Assembly: GCA_018360145.1 (NCBI GenBank)
Contig: SRPY01000050.1
Coordinates: forward strand, 23,351-87,350
Length of the DNA stretch: 64,000 bases
Origin: Claviceps africana
Taxonomy: Eukaryota > Ascomycota > Sordariomycetes > Hypocreales > Clavicipitaceae
Direction of reading: 5' to 3'
The notes beneath the pieces are model-generated. The model did not search any database, was not told the origin of the DNA, and saw nothing but the letters and a program-made list of their open reading frames with translations. Both the position numbers and the translations under genes were made by a program. Of the stretch, positions 1 to 10,710 are shown in pieces (position 1 is the first letter of the stretch; each line of letters begins with the position of its first letter).

Positions 1-322
1 GTTTTACGGGAATATGAGTATTCAAGCCTTCCAGCATGAGCAAATGGTAAAAAGAAAGACCATGCTTCGGGGGAAATATCTCATTCCAAGCATCTCCATA
101 AGGAATTCTGTAGGTCTCTCTCGCAACACGTCCGACGATTACGGTAAACGTAATATATATGTGTGTTGCATTCATGAAGCCTTTGTCTTTCTTTTTTCAA
201 ATCCTAAGTGCAATTACAGCACAATCATTGCCAAACATCTGCCTTAACCCGATCCTGAGAATGGGATTTTCCTATCCCGTCTCATATTTATCACGCCAAA
301 AATGCCATAAGGAGAGTCCCAA
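1..322. other. Left-edge intergenic sequence
   Basis: AT-rich sequence downstream of the rps11 stop. A 77-codon open frame at 14-247 has no recognisable domain and no convincing fungal protein character. I see nothing else; it probably holds the rps11 3' UTR and terminator. Confidence 0.5.
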
Positions 323-1144
323 TTAGAACTTGCTGAACTTCTTCACCGTCTTGCCAGTTCGGGGCAGAACACGCAGAACGTTGAATCGGACCTGATAATC
401 TGATCAGCATATAACCATATTGAGATGGCGAATCCGCCATGGAAAGAGGATGCAAAACGTACAGTCTTGGAAAGAGGTCGGCATTGGCCGACAGTGACCT
501 GGTCACCCTCTTCGACACGGAACGCGGGAGAAACGTGGGCGGCGAGGTTCTTGTGGCGCTTCTCGTAACGAGAGTACTTGGGGATGAAGTGGAGGTACTC
601 TCTTCGGATGATGAGAGTTCGGTGCATTTTCGTCGAGACGACGGTGCCGGTCAGGATACGTCCACGGATGGAGACGAGGCCGGTGAACGGGCACTTCTTG
701 TCTGTTTTTACGATAGTCCAAAGGTCAGTTCATTCGGTCGCTCGTTCATTCGTTCCAGGGTTGTCCATCGCCAAGTTTCGAAATCATCAATTCCCGCCGC
801 GGATGTCTTCCAGAAACTCTCCACCGCGATTCGTGCCCTCGTCGATTTGCATAATACCCTGTTCGAGTCCGCTGCGCACGTACCGATGTAGCTACCCTCA
901 ATGGCAGTCTTGGGGGTACGGAAACCCAGACCAACATCCTTATACCATCTTCGGCCACCCTTGCCTGGTCTGGTGCTCTTGGCCTTGGTCTTGGAGTTGA
1001 GGAAGATGTGCGGCTGCTTTTGGAAAGCACGCTCCGATTGTACGGTCAATTCGGTCGCCCTGGGGTGAAAGTTAGCGACCGGAAAAGAAAACCAAAATGT
1101 TCTATATCGAAATCGCAACGTCGATCGGCGTCGTAGACTGACAT
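323..1144 (-). CDS. rps11: 40S ribosomal protein S11 (uS17 family)
   Basis: Component of the small ribosomal subunit in the cytosol; uS17 proteins bind 18S rRNA. Four exons on the minus strand: 1144-1143, 1059-884, 701-463 and 391-323, giving 161 residues, the usual eukaryotic S11 length. The product opens MATELTVQSERAFQKQ, continues through WYKDVGLGFRTP and a CPFTG segment, and ends KKFSKF, all family hallmarks; the uS17 core lies in the exon 3 product. All introns have GT-AG ends and keep frame. The initiator ATG is itself interrupted: exon 1 contributes only AT, with donor GTCAGT, and exon 2 supplies the G after a CTAAC branch site and CCCCAG acceptor. Reading straight through from the genomic ATG at 1144 would give an unrelated peptide, so the split start is preferred. 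It diverges from spc7. Confidence 0.93.
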
Positions 1145-1372
1145 CTTGAAATATCCTGCTCCGGGGGCTTGTCGTTAAACAGGAGGGCTGTCGTTGAGGG
1201 TGGATGAGCCGAAAAGGTGTTTTGCGCAAATAGAGAGGATAGGGCAATCAATCAATCACACCCACCACTTTTTTGCAAGGTGCTCCCCATCTTAGGGCTT
1301 GCAAAATTTGGATTGGCCAAGTACGCGAGGGCCCCACAGCTACCAAGTCCAGCCCAAAAGAGAACGGCACCT

Positions 1373-1411
1373 CACGTGACTGTGTAGAGCGAGATTGAGC
1401 TCTTGCACGTG
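1373..1411. promoter_or_regulatory. Paired CACGTG boxes in the rps11/spc7 divergent promoter
   Basis: Two CACGTG palindromes sit at 1373-1378 and 1406-1411, 33 bp apart, within the 461-bp divergent region 1145-1605. The first is in the context TCACGTGACTG and the second in GCACGTGATG. Such boxes are bound by Cbf1-type bHLH factors in other ascomycetes, and some yeasts use Cbf1 at ribosomal protein promoters. Use here for rps11 is inferred from position only. Confidence 0.4.
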
Positions 1412-1605
1412 ATGTCTGTACCTGGATCCGCCTGCCCCATACTCTGGGCAATTCGAGACCCGCACCCCCGTCAGAAGTAGTAACCGGTCCCGTTGCTCTC
1501 CGGAAGTAAACAAACACGGCGGGATCGCGGTTCGTCATCCGTGACAGCTTTTGATAGCTTCCAGGCTCAACGGTGCAAAACACGACTTCCAACTGCATCG
1601 TTAAG

Positions 1606-4600
1606 ATGGCTTCAGAAGCCGATGCAACGGTGCCCTCGACCAGACGTGTTAGAAAATCGGTCGGGACCGTTGCGATGAAGAAAACCATGGATAAAGAGAA
1701 TGCGACCGTGGATGTGGCGAGTACTCTGGCTGCTGATCGCAAGAAGTCACGAAGCAAGAGTTTGGGTCCTGGCGGACTTGATGCTTTGAAACATGGTAAT
1801 CGAAACCGGCGAGCAGTGAGTCCAAACAATGCAGCCACATGGACGAGGTGCATGATTTGTTCCCATTTTGTTTCTATATTCTGACATTTGGTCAGTCTAT
1901 TGCCGCTCCCATGCCGCGATCGATTCTCAAGCCCACCGCCTACGCGGTGCCAGAAATTCCCCCTTTGAGAAACGGAGCGCAGCGAACGAGGAAGTCGAGT
2001 GAATATCGCGAATCGACCAAGACTCTTGCTTCCTCCTCGAGCGAAGATAGCAAGAGTAGTTCCAAAGTGGCGCTCAAAACCGAAGCGGAACAACAAGCAG
2101 CAGCTCGAGAAAGAGAGGAGAGAGAGCGCAGAGATGCCCGTCGCAAATCGCTGGCGAACAGACGAGTCTCATTCGCTGCCGAAGCTACACTGCACACTTT
2201 CCACGAAATAGAATACATGCAGGACTCCACAACGTCGACCGACTCCTCGAGGCGAGCTTCGTCTGCTAGTGGCGGTACCTTGACTGGCACTGTGCCGAGG
2301 TCACCCGAGAGCAAGGAGTCAGGTCGAAGAAACTCAGTCCTTCCAGCTGTGAGCTTTGCAAGTAACAATGAGGATGATACTCTTACATCGACAATCTACA
2401 GCTCCGATTCTGAGCCAGCGGACGATGTCGAGGAAGTAGAGGACCACAGTGGATCCAGCAGCGACTCAGACGACGGAACCATGATGACTATTGAGACAGA
2501 AGAAGTGACGGGAACTACCGTGGCTTCTGAAAGGTTTGACTCTGACGATGACAGTTCGACGCTAGACCGAGCGTTACGAGCGGCAGTACAAACAGCCGAC
2601 ACCCAGCGGCTGAACAACGATGAGGACAATGAACTTGACGATGGAGAGGAAGTTATTCCTTCTTTTGGCTGGGTAAAGAAGAAGAACCAGCCATCAGCAT
2701 CCGCGAATGATACCCAAAACCTAGCAGAGAAAGGAGACGACGGGACAGAAACGGAAATGGACATGGACATGGATATGGACATGACCAGCGCCGTTGGCGG
2801 TATCCTCAAGCCGCAACAACGTGGAGACTTCACTAGAGATATGACTAGAGATGATGATATGTCCATGGAAGTGACGCAGGCACTAGGCGGTATATTGTCC
2901 CAAGACAAGACGGCACGAAACCTGTATAGCCGGTCGTCTGCCAACCCAGAAACTCAGGATGACGTTACTTTGGGACAAACAATGGAATTTACAACCGCCA
3001 TTGGTGGTATCAATCAACCCAACGACGACATATTTGATAATCAGTCCGATGCGAACGAAGACTTTTCGATGGAATTCACTACGGCAATGGGTGGCGTTCT
3101 TTCTCAGGAAAGATCTGCGGACGCAGCTGCTGGCAGCGGTCAAAGTATTGTCATCCGACAAGCGCAGGCTGACGCCGAAGATACAATGGATATGACTGTC
3201 GCCTATGGCGCCATTTTACCATCTCACACGAGAGGTGAAAATACCTCGACGTTGGAGGATGAGACTATGGACATGGACATTACCGCGGCCGTCGGGGGCA
3301 TTCTCGGTCGTGAAGACGCCACGTCTCGTAATCTTGGAAAGAGAATTTTGGAGGCGGAGGTCAATGGACCTCTCAGCCCCGATCGGGCAATCATGGCTGC
3401 GGCCGCTCAAAGAACACCAACGCGCCGCAGCTCCAGATTGTCTGCAATGTCACAAGCTGCCTCGCCAAGGACAAAAACCGAAAGCCCCGGTCTATCCGCT
3501 TTTAGGGGCAATGGCTTGCGACGCAGCAATGGTCCGCAGACACCAGAATATACACTCTCCTCTCCGCTCAGGACCCCAACGCCTTCTCCAGCAAAGCCCA
3601 CGACTCCGCGCGCTCAAGCTGCATCGCCTGGCACACCGGCGCGAGCTGCTCGAAGCAAGAGCCCAAGATCATGTTCGCCGCGACGAAAGGAATCAGCCAA
3701 GACTGTAAATCCCTCCCCGTCATCTCAATCAAGAAAACCGCTGTCCTCTTTATTTCGAAATGATGAAAAAACAGGGGCACGAACGCCAACCATTGTCCTG
3801 ACGCCACAGACTCGTCGATTATCAGGGCTAGGCGCAGACCGAAGCGGACTGGGCTCGCCTCAGGTTACCGCTCTATTGGAGAAACGTGCCTCTATCGGCG
3901 ACAGCGCCAGCGACTTTGTGGCAGGAAAACGTGGAATCACATTTGAAGACCCGGAGATGATGAATGAAGAGGTCGATAGAGCGCGACAAGATGAAGAAGC
4001 CAAGGAGAAATTGCAAAGACAATCTGCTCAGAAGAATACGGATGCTACTTTGAACTTGAGAGAAATGATTGACAGCTTGAGCCCTAAGCGGAACATGATG
4101 AAGGGACGGAAAAGTCTGCATGTGGGCAGTGCCAAGGGACTGCTGGGCAAGAGACCCGCAGAACTCGATGATGACGAGGACTCTGAAGATCACGACGGGG
4201 TAAAGAGGCTTAAGGGGCATCAAGGCAGTCCTGTCAAGAACATCAAACTGCAGCAACCGCCCTCGGTGGCCGAGACCACCGGGAGGATGACCAGGTCGAC
4301 GCGAAGAAGTTTGGAGCCGAACCTGGACAACTCGGGTTCGGCGTCTGGGCCACTGTTCGCCTCGCCACTTAAGAATGGCGCAGACAGGACGCGACGACAC
4401 CTGAACGGGAAAGACAAGCATCGAGACCACCAGACGATTCATGATGTCAACTATGCCCATGCCGATGGTGATGATGCAAACGCCGAGGAGTTGGAAAACA
4501 GTGCCGATGCTGGCAGAATCCACCTTCAAGACTTTTTGAACATGACGTCTATTCGCTTCATGGAACTCACAACGACGAAACGACGCCACACCGTCGCTCC

Positions 4601-6079
4601 GAACAGTTTGCAGAACGGGTCGACGGCGGACGGGGAGGACGCCATGACATTGGAACGCTGTGTCGTGGCCGGCGCGTGCACAATCCCCATGCTGGAGCTG
4701 TACCAACATTCTTGCCGTGAGTTGAAGAACTACATTGCAGAGGGTCGCCGCATCGTCAAGGAGATCGAGGCCGAGACCCTCGAGGAGAATCCCCCTCTGT
4801 TTCGCGAGTACATATCGGCCACTCCCGACGTCAAGGCTCTCATGGACAACCAATTCAAGAACGTCAAGACGCACGCGCGACTTCTAAGCAAGGCCATGTG
4901 GTACGAATGGAGGTCGAAACTGCAGGAAGGCCTGAGAGAGGGTCTGGTGAAGATATCGCAGGACATGGACGCAGATGAAAAAGTGCTCCAAGAACAAGAA
5001 GACTTGTTGGCAGCCGTCTTACCGGGGGCATTGAAGCAGTACGAAGAACTGGAGGAGGAGAGCGGCAACCTCGAAGAGGCGGCAAGGGAGCTCGCCGACT
5101 GCGACCCGGCGGAGCTGGAGGCGGCGAGAGACGATCTGACCAGCCTGGACGAGGACATTGCCGAGAAGAAGAGGTTGATAGCAGAGCTGCGACGAGGATC
5201 CGAATCCTCGGTCGCCGAGGTGGAGAGTCTCACGACCAAGAAACAGGACCTGCTGCAAGGCATCCAAGAAGCCGAGAAAGTCCGACAAGCTTGTCGTGGC
5301 TGGACGTGCAGTGAGGTTGCGTCACTCAAAGGTAAAGCCCCCAGGGAATCAAGGAAGCAATGGTTTGATCCGTCTGTCTTGCGTGTGCTAATCCATGACG
5401 CCGTATAGCTCGTGTTGATGCTATTGAAAAGCAGCACGGCTGGGCTGTGACGGGTCTTACGGGCACGAATTTGTCCATGACTTACAAGCGCGAGATTGAA
5501 ATCGTTTTTGACGTTGCTTCGTTCCAGCCTCATGAGCATAGCTCCCGCATCGACCTCTGGTACATTGGTGACGGGACCGACGCGACGCGCGCGAAAACGG
5601 CGGAAAAGGAGTTCTTTCTGCAGTGCATCCGAGATCACGTGCGGGCGCTGCAGCAGAATCGAACCAAGATTGTGACTCTTTTGAACATTGTCCGCACGGC
5701 CTGGGACAAGGCGCGCTTTGTCACCTCCCAGATCGACATGATCAACGTGACGTTCCCGACAAGCGTGGTGAAGACGTCGGACTCCAGCGTGGCGGTTAGG
5801 AGCTCCCTGCTCCTGTCAGCTCTCAAAACGCGAGTCGAGACGACGCTCCACCTCCGCGGACAGAGCATGCCGCAGGGCGTGGACATTGGAATCTCGACGC
5901 AGGTGCAGGTGGTGTACGGCGAGCACTTTAACGTCGGCAAGGTGGGCGAGTTTCTGGCCAACAAGATTGGCAGCAAGATGGGGGCCAAGGAGGAAGGCTG
6001 GAGCGAGGTACTGGTCGAGCTTCACCAGCGGCTCGTTGCGAGAGGCAAAAAACAAGCGTCTGGCACGATGCAATCATGA
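1606..6079 (+). CDS. spc7: Kinetochore scaffold protein Spc7/KNL1
   Basis: Outer-kinetochore KNL1 scaffold that recruits Bub1-Bub3 checkpoint proteins and PP1 phosphatase. Exons 1606-1815, 1896-5331 and 5409-6079 give 1438 residues, near the size of fission-yeast Spc7. Two PP1-docking motifs are visible: SILK at about residues 79-82, right after intron 1, and RVSF at about 160-163. Between about 360 and 535 lie six MELT-like repeats (MDMT, MEVT, MEFT, MEFT, MDMT, MDIT), each followed by a GGIL-like box. A conserved block with FMELTTTKRRHT leads into a long C-terminal coiled coil, and the last 200 residues fit the kinetochore-binding RWD region. The start at 1606 is preferred because an upstream in-frame codon at 1573 is GTG. 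The middle is Ser/Pro-rich and low in conservation, as usual for the family. Confidence 0.93.
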
Positions 6080-7279
6080 ATGATGACGAGCGAGCGCGAG
6101 CAACTTTTCCCCCCTCTTTTTCTACTATTTTTTTATTTTATGTTGTATTTATTTTCCGGCCTGGCGCTTTCGCAAATCGGTCATGTACTTACATGGGTTG
6201 GATCACAAGCGATGGGTTTCTCTTCTCCTCATTTTCTCTTCTTTTTTTCTTTTTTCTTTTGCTATCGGTTTTGCCATGGGTACATTCTTCGTCGGCGAAC
6301 CGCCTCCCCGCGAACAGGAGGAATTCATGCAAAGTGTACCAGCGGTGTCGTCTCGTCTGGACCGGAACGTGACGTTTTTTTTTTTCGTCATTAACGTCAT
6401 GCTTGTGCGTTTGTGCATCTGACGGGGGCTCCAGGCACGGGTTCATCACAACAAAGAGTGCATGGTCGTGGTTCCATTGCCTGCCCCTAGACGGATATCT
6501 CTTTGTTCACGGGGCCATTATGGCCGGCATCGAGTCCTTGATCGTAGGCGGCGGCTCATGCAGATACTGCTTGTTCATTGCGCCCTTGCTATTAGGTATA
6601 TCGTGATTGCGCGACGCAGACGGAGGAGACGCCGTCGCTGATGCGATGTTGATTTGAACAACAGTTGACAGTAGACTTTTTTTTTCTTCCCGCCCGACCG
6701 CTGAGGCTGTGAATCATGGGCTTTTTCTCCGTGGGCCGGAGGATGGAGAGACGGATGTGCTGGAGTAGGATTGGCATTGTATGTGAATTTTTCGTCACAT
6801 TTTTTTTTTTTTTTCGTTTTCATTTTTTTCTGCCGCTGTTTTATTGCTTTTACTTCCAAATGTGTCGATGAAGAAAAAAAAGTACATGCTTTCCAATATC
6901 TTCTGCCGAACACGCTTGGGAGACCTACTCTTCACGTACGTCTACACATATCTGGTGCGTCGTCGCGCCCAGCACTCGCGTTGGGCGAACACGCTCGACA
7001 GGCTTGAACACCATTCGGGTCGGGGAGGCGCGCAAGGCTTCACGGGAAAAAAAAAAAAAAAGGAAGAAGCGACGGATATAAAGCGACGGGTGCGTCTCCG
7101 GTTTGGAGTCTCGGGCTCAAGCATTCACTCTTGGCTATACTCGAATTTCGTTTTTTTTTTCTTAAAAAAAAAAAAAAAAAAACCTTCCCCCTCCCCCTTT
7201 TTTTGACGATTTGTGTGGCGAAGAAGCTGTGTGTATGTGTGTGGCCGTCTTGGCCTCGTCGCGAGCAGCAAGACAAAAC
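6080..7279. other. Intergenic region, poly-T/poly-A rich
   Basis: Contains many homopolymer T and A runs (for example 6798-6815, 7047-7061, 7150-7182) and short open frames made of Phe/Lys-rich translation of these runs. No domain is recognisable. It likely holds the spc7 3' UTR and the upstream region of the ORF at 7280. Confidence 0.5.
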
Positions 7280-8230
7280 ATGTCTACTCGGCATGTCAGC
7301 ACAACCGTCATCACGACCGTCGTGACGAGTGACGACGGGTACGACTCGGGCCCGCACTGTGGTGGCCCGCCGCTGTGGTGCATGTGGTGCCAGGGGGGCG
7401 TCTGTCCGAGATGGACGCGGCCTGCGGAGAGTGTATCGGGGGCCACGTGCGGGGATTCTCCCGGCATGTCCGACATGGAGGGCCTGGTATATGAAGAGGA
7501 AGGAGGAGCGGCCGACACGTCGCCAGGGGGACACGACGCGGGACTGTCGTTTTGGGAGGATCCGGGCTTCATGACGTACACGGACGCGTGCGGAGGCGCG
7601 TATCCCTTCCCCGTGCCGCCGATGGGGATGGACCGTCCGTCGTTCCTGCCCGGCTTTTACGCGGGGATGGCGCCGCGCGACGAGGCATGCTCCATCATGT
7701 CCCTCGATGAGTCCCTCGATGAGTCCCTCGATGAGGCGCCGCCGTCCGAAGCCACGACGTCCAACCCCGATGTCGTTGCCGTGACGGAGCAGCTCGCGCA
7801 CCTGGGCCATTCTCACGACTCGGACGGCCGGTCCTGCGCAATGCACCTTGCCGACCCCGACGCCGGAGTTGGAGTCGACGCCCACGCGACGACGGCGCCG
7901 CCCCGCGAGACGCCCTTGACGACGCACCGCCACACCGACCAGCCACGTCTTCCCCCGTCACCGCCGCCGCCCCATCTCCCGGCGGCAAGCCCGGACCGAC
8001 AGCACGCCGCGCATACATCCCGTGGGAGGAGAGCCACGAGCACGCCGCGACAAAGCCGCCGCCTCACCACCCGAGAGAACGGCCCAGGCTGCTCGGACCG
8101 CGGGGCAGACGCCGACGTTTGGTCGAAACGGAGGACGAAGAGCCGCGGCCGGGTCGCCAAGTCGAGACGTGAACGGACCAAGGCGTCGGTCCGGACACGG
8201 TGGACGGCGTGGGACGGCTTTGCCGACTGA
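7280..8230 (+). CDS. Hypothetical protein, acidic N-terminal half and basic C-terminus
   Basis: An uninterrupted frame of 316 residues from an ATG in context AACATGT. I do not recognise it. The N-terminal 170 residues look like real coding sequence: a Cys/Trp-rich patch (WCMWCQGG) near residue 35, acidic and Gly-rich stretches, and a perfect three-fold SLDE repeat encoded by a 12-bp tandem repeat near 7700-7733. The last 110 residues are Pro/His-rich and then strongly basic (KRRTKSRGR). They may be out of frame: an alternative frame around 8010-8060 reads AYIPWEESHEH, so a missed intron or frame change near 7900-8010 is possible. No signal peptide or membrane segment is evident. It could be a lineage-specific gene. 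The antisense frame at 7040-7933 is judged a GC-driven shadow. Confidence 0.45.
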   Translation: MSTRHVSTTVITTVVTSDDGYDSGPHCGGPPLWCMWCQGGVCPRWTRPAESVSGATCGDSPGMSDMEGLVYEEEGGAADTSPGGHDAGLSFWEDPGFMTYTDACGGAYPFPVPPMGMDRPSFLPGFYAGMAPRDEACSIMSLDESLDESLDEAPPSEATTSNPDVVAVTEQLAHLGHSHDSDGRSCAMHLADPDAGVGVDAHATTAPPRETPLTTHRHTDQPRLPPSPPPPHLPAASPDRQHAAHTSRGRRATSTPRQSRRLTTRENGPGCSDRGADADVWSKRRTKSRGRVAKSRRERTKASVRTRWTAWDGFAD

Positions 8231-8587
8231 ACGAGTGTGGACGCTATCTGGCGTTCCAGAGATATGTGAGATGGGGATTTTTTAAAATTTTTTTTTTACA
8301 CGTCGGGTCATGTACGAAGCGGGCATTTGCGTACCAGGTGCTCTAGGCTGCCTAGGCAGTCGGAAAGATCCTCGAGGAAAAGGCTCGGGCAGGCACAGAG
8401 TTGGTCACAAAGCTGGATGAGTGCCTCCTTTTTACCTTGACCAGATGCGGCATATTTATATCGTAGGTACCCGTGTGCCGACTTTTCTGTGTGCCAGGAC
8501 TTAATCTACTGCATCACACTCCAAGCAACCAGGCGGGAAACTTGCCATGGTGACACGCCATTCATATTGCCTCTGCTCTATAATGAA
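8231..8587. other. Intergenic region between convergent genes
   Basis: Short poly-A/T tract at about 8279-8299 and a CCTAGGCAG-type motif near 8340-8360. No gene seen. It probably carries the 3' UTRs of the flanking convergent genes. Confidence 0.45.
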
Positions 8588-10170
8588 TTATCTGTGCTTG
8601 AGCTTCGTCCAACCATTGGTTCCACTGCGCGTCGTCGACTTTGCCTCTTTCGCCTGCCCGTCCACGCCGACGTCTTCGCCTCCCACCGCGTTCGGCATAG
8701 ACGTGTCTTCGACCTTCCAAGCGTCATCGTCGAGAAGCTCCCAGTCCGGCCCCGGAGCGTCACCAATCAGCTTCTTCTTGAGTTTATCCGCCAGCTTGAT
8801 GGGTCCGGGGAGTTTGAACGATCGTATCAAGTCCGTCCCTTCGGTGCTGCCGAGGAAATAGAAAGCCCCGCCATGAGAATAGCGCCCGAGCCAGTTGCCT
8901 TGGGTCTCTTCGCGCAACTCTCGCCGCTCTTCTCCATTCGGGGCCCAGCCTGGAATCTCGACTTGGAATGTGTGCAAGTCGTGCGCCTGAGCGCTCATGA
9001 AAAAACTGTAGAGGTTGCGTCCCATATTGCAAATGTCCTCAAAGCTGCTCGTGTCGCCTATGGGGACACCTTGAGAGCAACATAGCCAGGCAATATCGTA
9101 TGCAAGGAGAGTGACGCCTTCAACAAAGTACGAGTATGTGGCCGGATCCTCCTTTGCCAGCTGAGTCAACGGCTTCTCAATGAACAAGGGTCGAGGCCGT
9201 GGTATGCGTTGCGACCCAGTCCTCCCCGCGTTGTGCGCAGATGTCGAGGGTCCTGAAGAGCTGGGGAAAGGGGCCTGCAGGTTTTGATGCGAACCATTGA
9301 GATTGAAAATCGTTGGTCGGGGGTAGTCCCGATGAGGCAGAGTGACTTCCGCTGGAAGGCGGACAGATAGATAGTGACAGACCAGAATGAGAATATGAGC
9401 CACGTGAGCGAGAGAGGTGGAAATGACTTCCGGGCTGATGGCTTTTGTAGCAGTCAGTGGTTGGCATGGAATCGCAGTGTAAAGACGAAAAGGGGGAATG
9501 CAAGTTGACAAAAAGAAAAAAAAAACAAAAAAAAAAGAGAGAGAGAGAGAAGAAGAAGAAGAAGAAAGAAGAGAAAAAGAAAAAGAAACATACAATCCAT
9601 GGCTGCCAAATCAAATATCGGCACTCTACCGAGGTGGTAGTCATAAGACCCAGAGGCGGCCTTCTTCGTTCTCCGGAGACCGTATAGCCTCACGGCCTCG
9701 GAGCAAAGAAAGGCCCGCGTGTTTGCCGTGATTTCAGCTTTCTGCGCCCATCGAAACCGAAGAACTTGCGCAGACTTATCTAGCTCCTGCTGTTGCTTGA
9801 CTCGACGTTGAACAAGACCGTCAGAAGCCAGGGCAAAGTCCGACCTCCTTCTGGCCAACGCTTCTTTCCGGCAGCGGATTTCTTCTCGGGCCGCTTGGAT
9901 TTCTTCTCTCAATTTCTCAGCTGCTGCGAGAATCTGATCTGTATGATCTTCCAGGATGAACCGTTGGGCCAGAGACTTCTCTGAGCCGCCGAGGCTAGTG
10001 GCCGATGAGTCGACGTATGCCTCGTCGATTTGGCCCCTGAGGGTTTCGTTTTCCAGAACGAGTTGCAGGTTCTTTAAGCGACCTTGGTAAATGTGGTTCC
10101 GCGCATCGACAGCGCATAGGAATGGCAGTTTTTGGGCATCATGGAAGCGATGGCAGATGCAGCAATCCAT
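8588..10170 (-). CDS. atg14: Autophagy protein Atg14 (PI3-kinase complex I subunit)
   Basis: Targets the Vps34-Vps15-Atg6 lipid kinase complex I to the autophagosome assembly site. Two exons, 10170-9594 and 9441-8588, give 476 residues. The N-terminus carries the Cys cluster typical of Atg14 (DCCICHRF, then LPFLC) followed by YQGRLKNL; residues of about 60-150 form the coiled coil expected to pair with Atg6. The second exon opens with ISPEVISTSLAHVAHIL and includes RLPAEVTLPHRDYP and YDIAWLCC, conserved Atg14/Barkor-domain segments. The intron begins GTATGT and is spliced to CC after ACAAAAG; this is the only acceptor that keeps frame and sequence similarity. The intron starts with a very long pyrimidine run on the coding strand. 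atg6 lies 11 kb away. Confidence 0.88.
9510..9590. repeat. Polypurine tract inside the atg14 intron
   Basis: About 80 bp of almost pure purine on the plus strand: A-rich runs, then (GA)n, (GAA)n and GAAAAA blocks. On the atg14 coding strand it is a polypyrimidine run beginning just after the donor site. It occupies over half of the 152-bp intron. Confidence 0.85.
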
Positions 10171-10710
10171 GATGAGTAGCGTCAGGAGACAGTGGTCCCT
10201 GGCCGAGTCTCCAGTGTCTCATCACCACCGTCTGGAAAGATTGTATGGGCCGTAGATGAAGAGGCCGTCACTCGAGCTTACGAAAAGCTTATCGCACGCT
10301 TGAGGGGTGTGGCTCGCACGATTGCCTCGTTGGGGGTGGACGAGAAAGTCGTGTCTGGTGGATGTTGGCTGATTGATGGTTGATGGAACATTGAAGGACT
10401 GGTCACTGGTCACCTGTCACTGGCCACCCGCAAGAAATATTCAGGCAGGTACCCAGCAGGTACCAAGTACTTGGGCACTTGGTCACTAATGAATGAATGA
10501 CTGGATTGTCGCGACGCCACATGCGCCCGCAGTGGGGCCCTGAAGGTCTGGTTGTCGCTTTCTGTCTCCTCCCGAGGCAGGAGCGTCTTGGCGTCAACTT
10601 CATTGCTGGCTGAGTGCCTCAGCGTGCAGCCGACAAGACAACCTTCAACCTCGACTTTCACGTTCACAAATCGAGACGCAACATACCGTCCACGCCGCGA
10701 CCGAACAACA
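10171..10710. promoter_or_regulatory. Divergent promoter region of atg14 and the gene at 10711
   Basis: A 540-bp region between divergent start codons. It contains a GGTACC-rich patch at about 10444-10482 with repeats of CAGGTACC and AAGTACTTGG, resembling motifs that are abundant in the gene-poor zones of this window. No gene is supported here. Confidence 0.4.

Noticed and set aside
3873..4874. 333-codon antisense frame inside spc7
   Set aside because: No domain, and it lies wholly opposite the conserved Spc7 coding exon; a shadow of codon bias.
7040..7933. 297-codon minus-strand frame opposite the orphan ORF
   Set aside because: Arg/His/Gly-rich translation typical of a GC-rich shadow, and it runs into homopolymer Phe/Lys tracts.
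8489..9085. 198-codon plus-strand frame opposite atg14
   Set aside because: Antisense to conserved Atg14 sequence; no recognisable protein.
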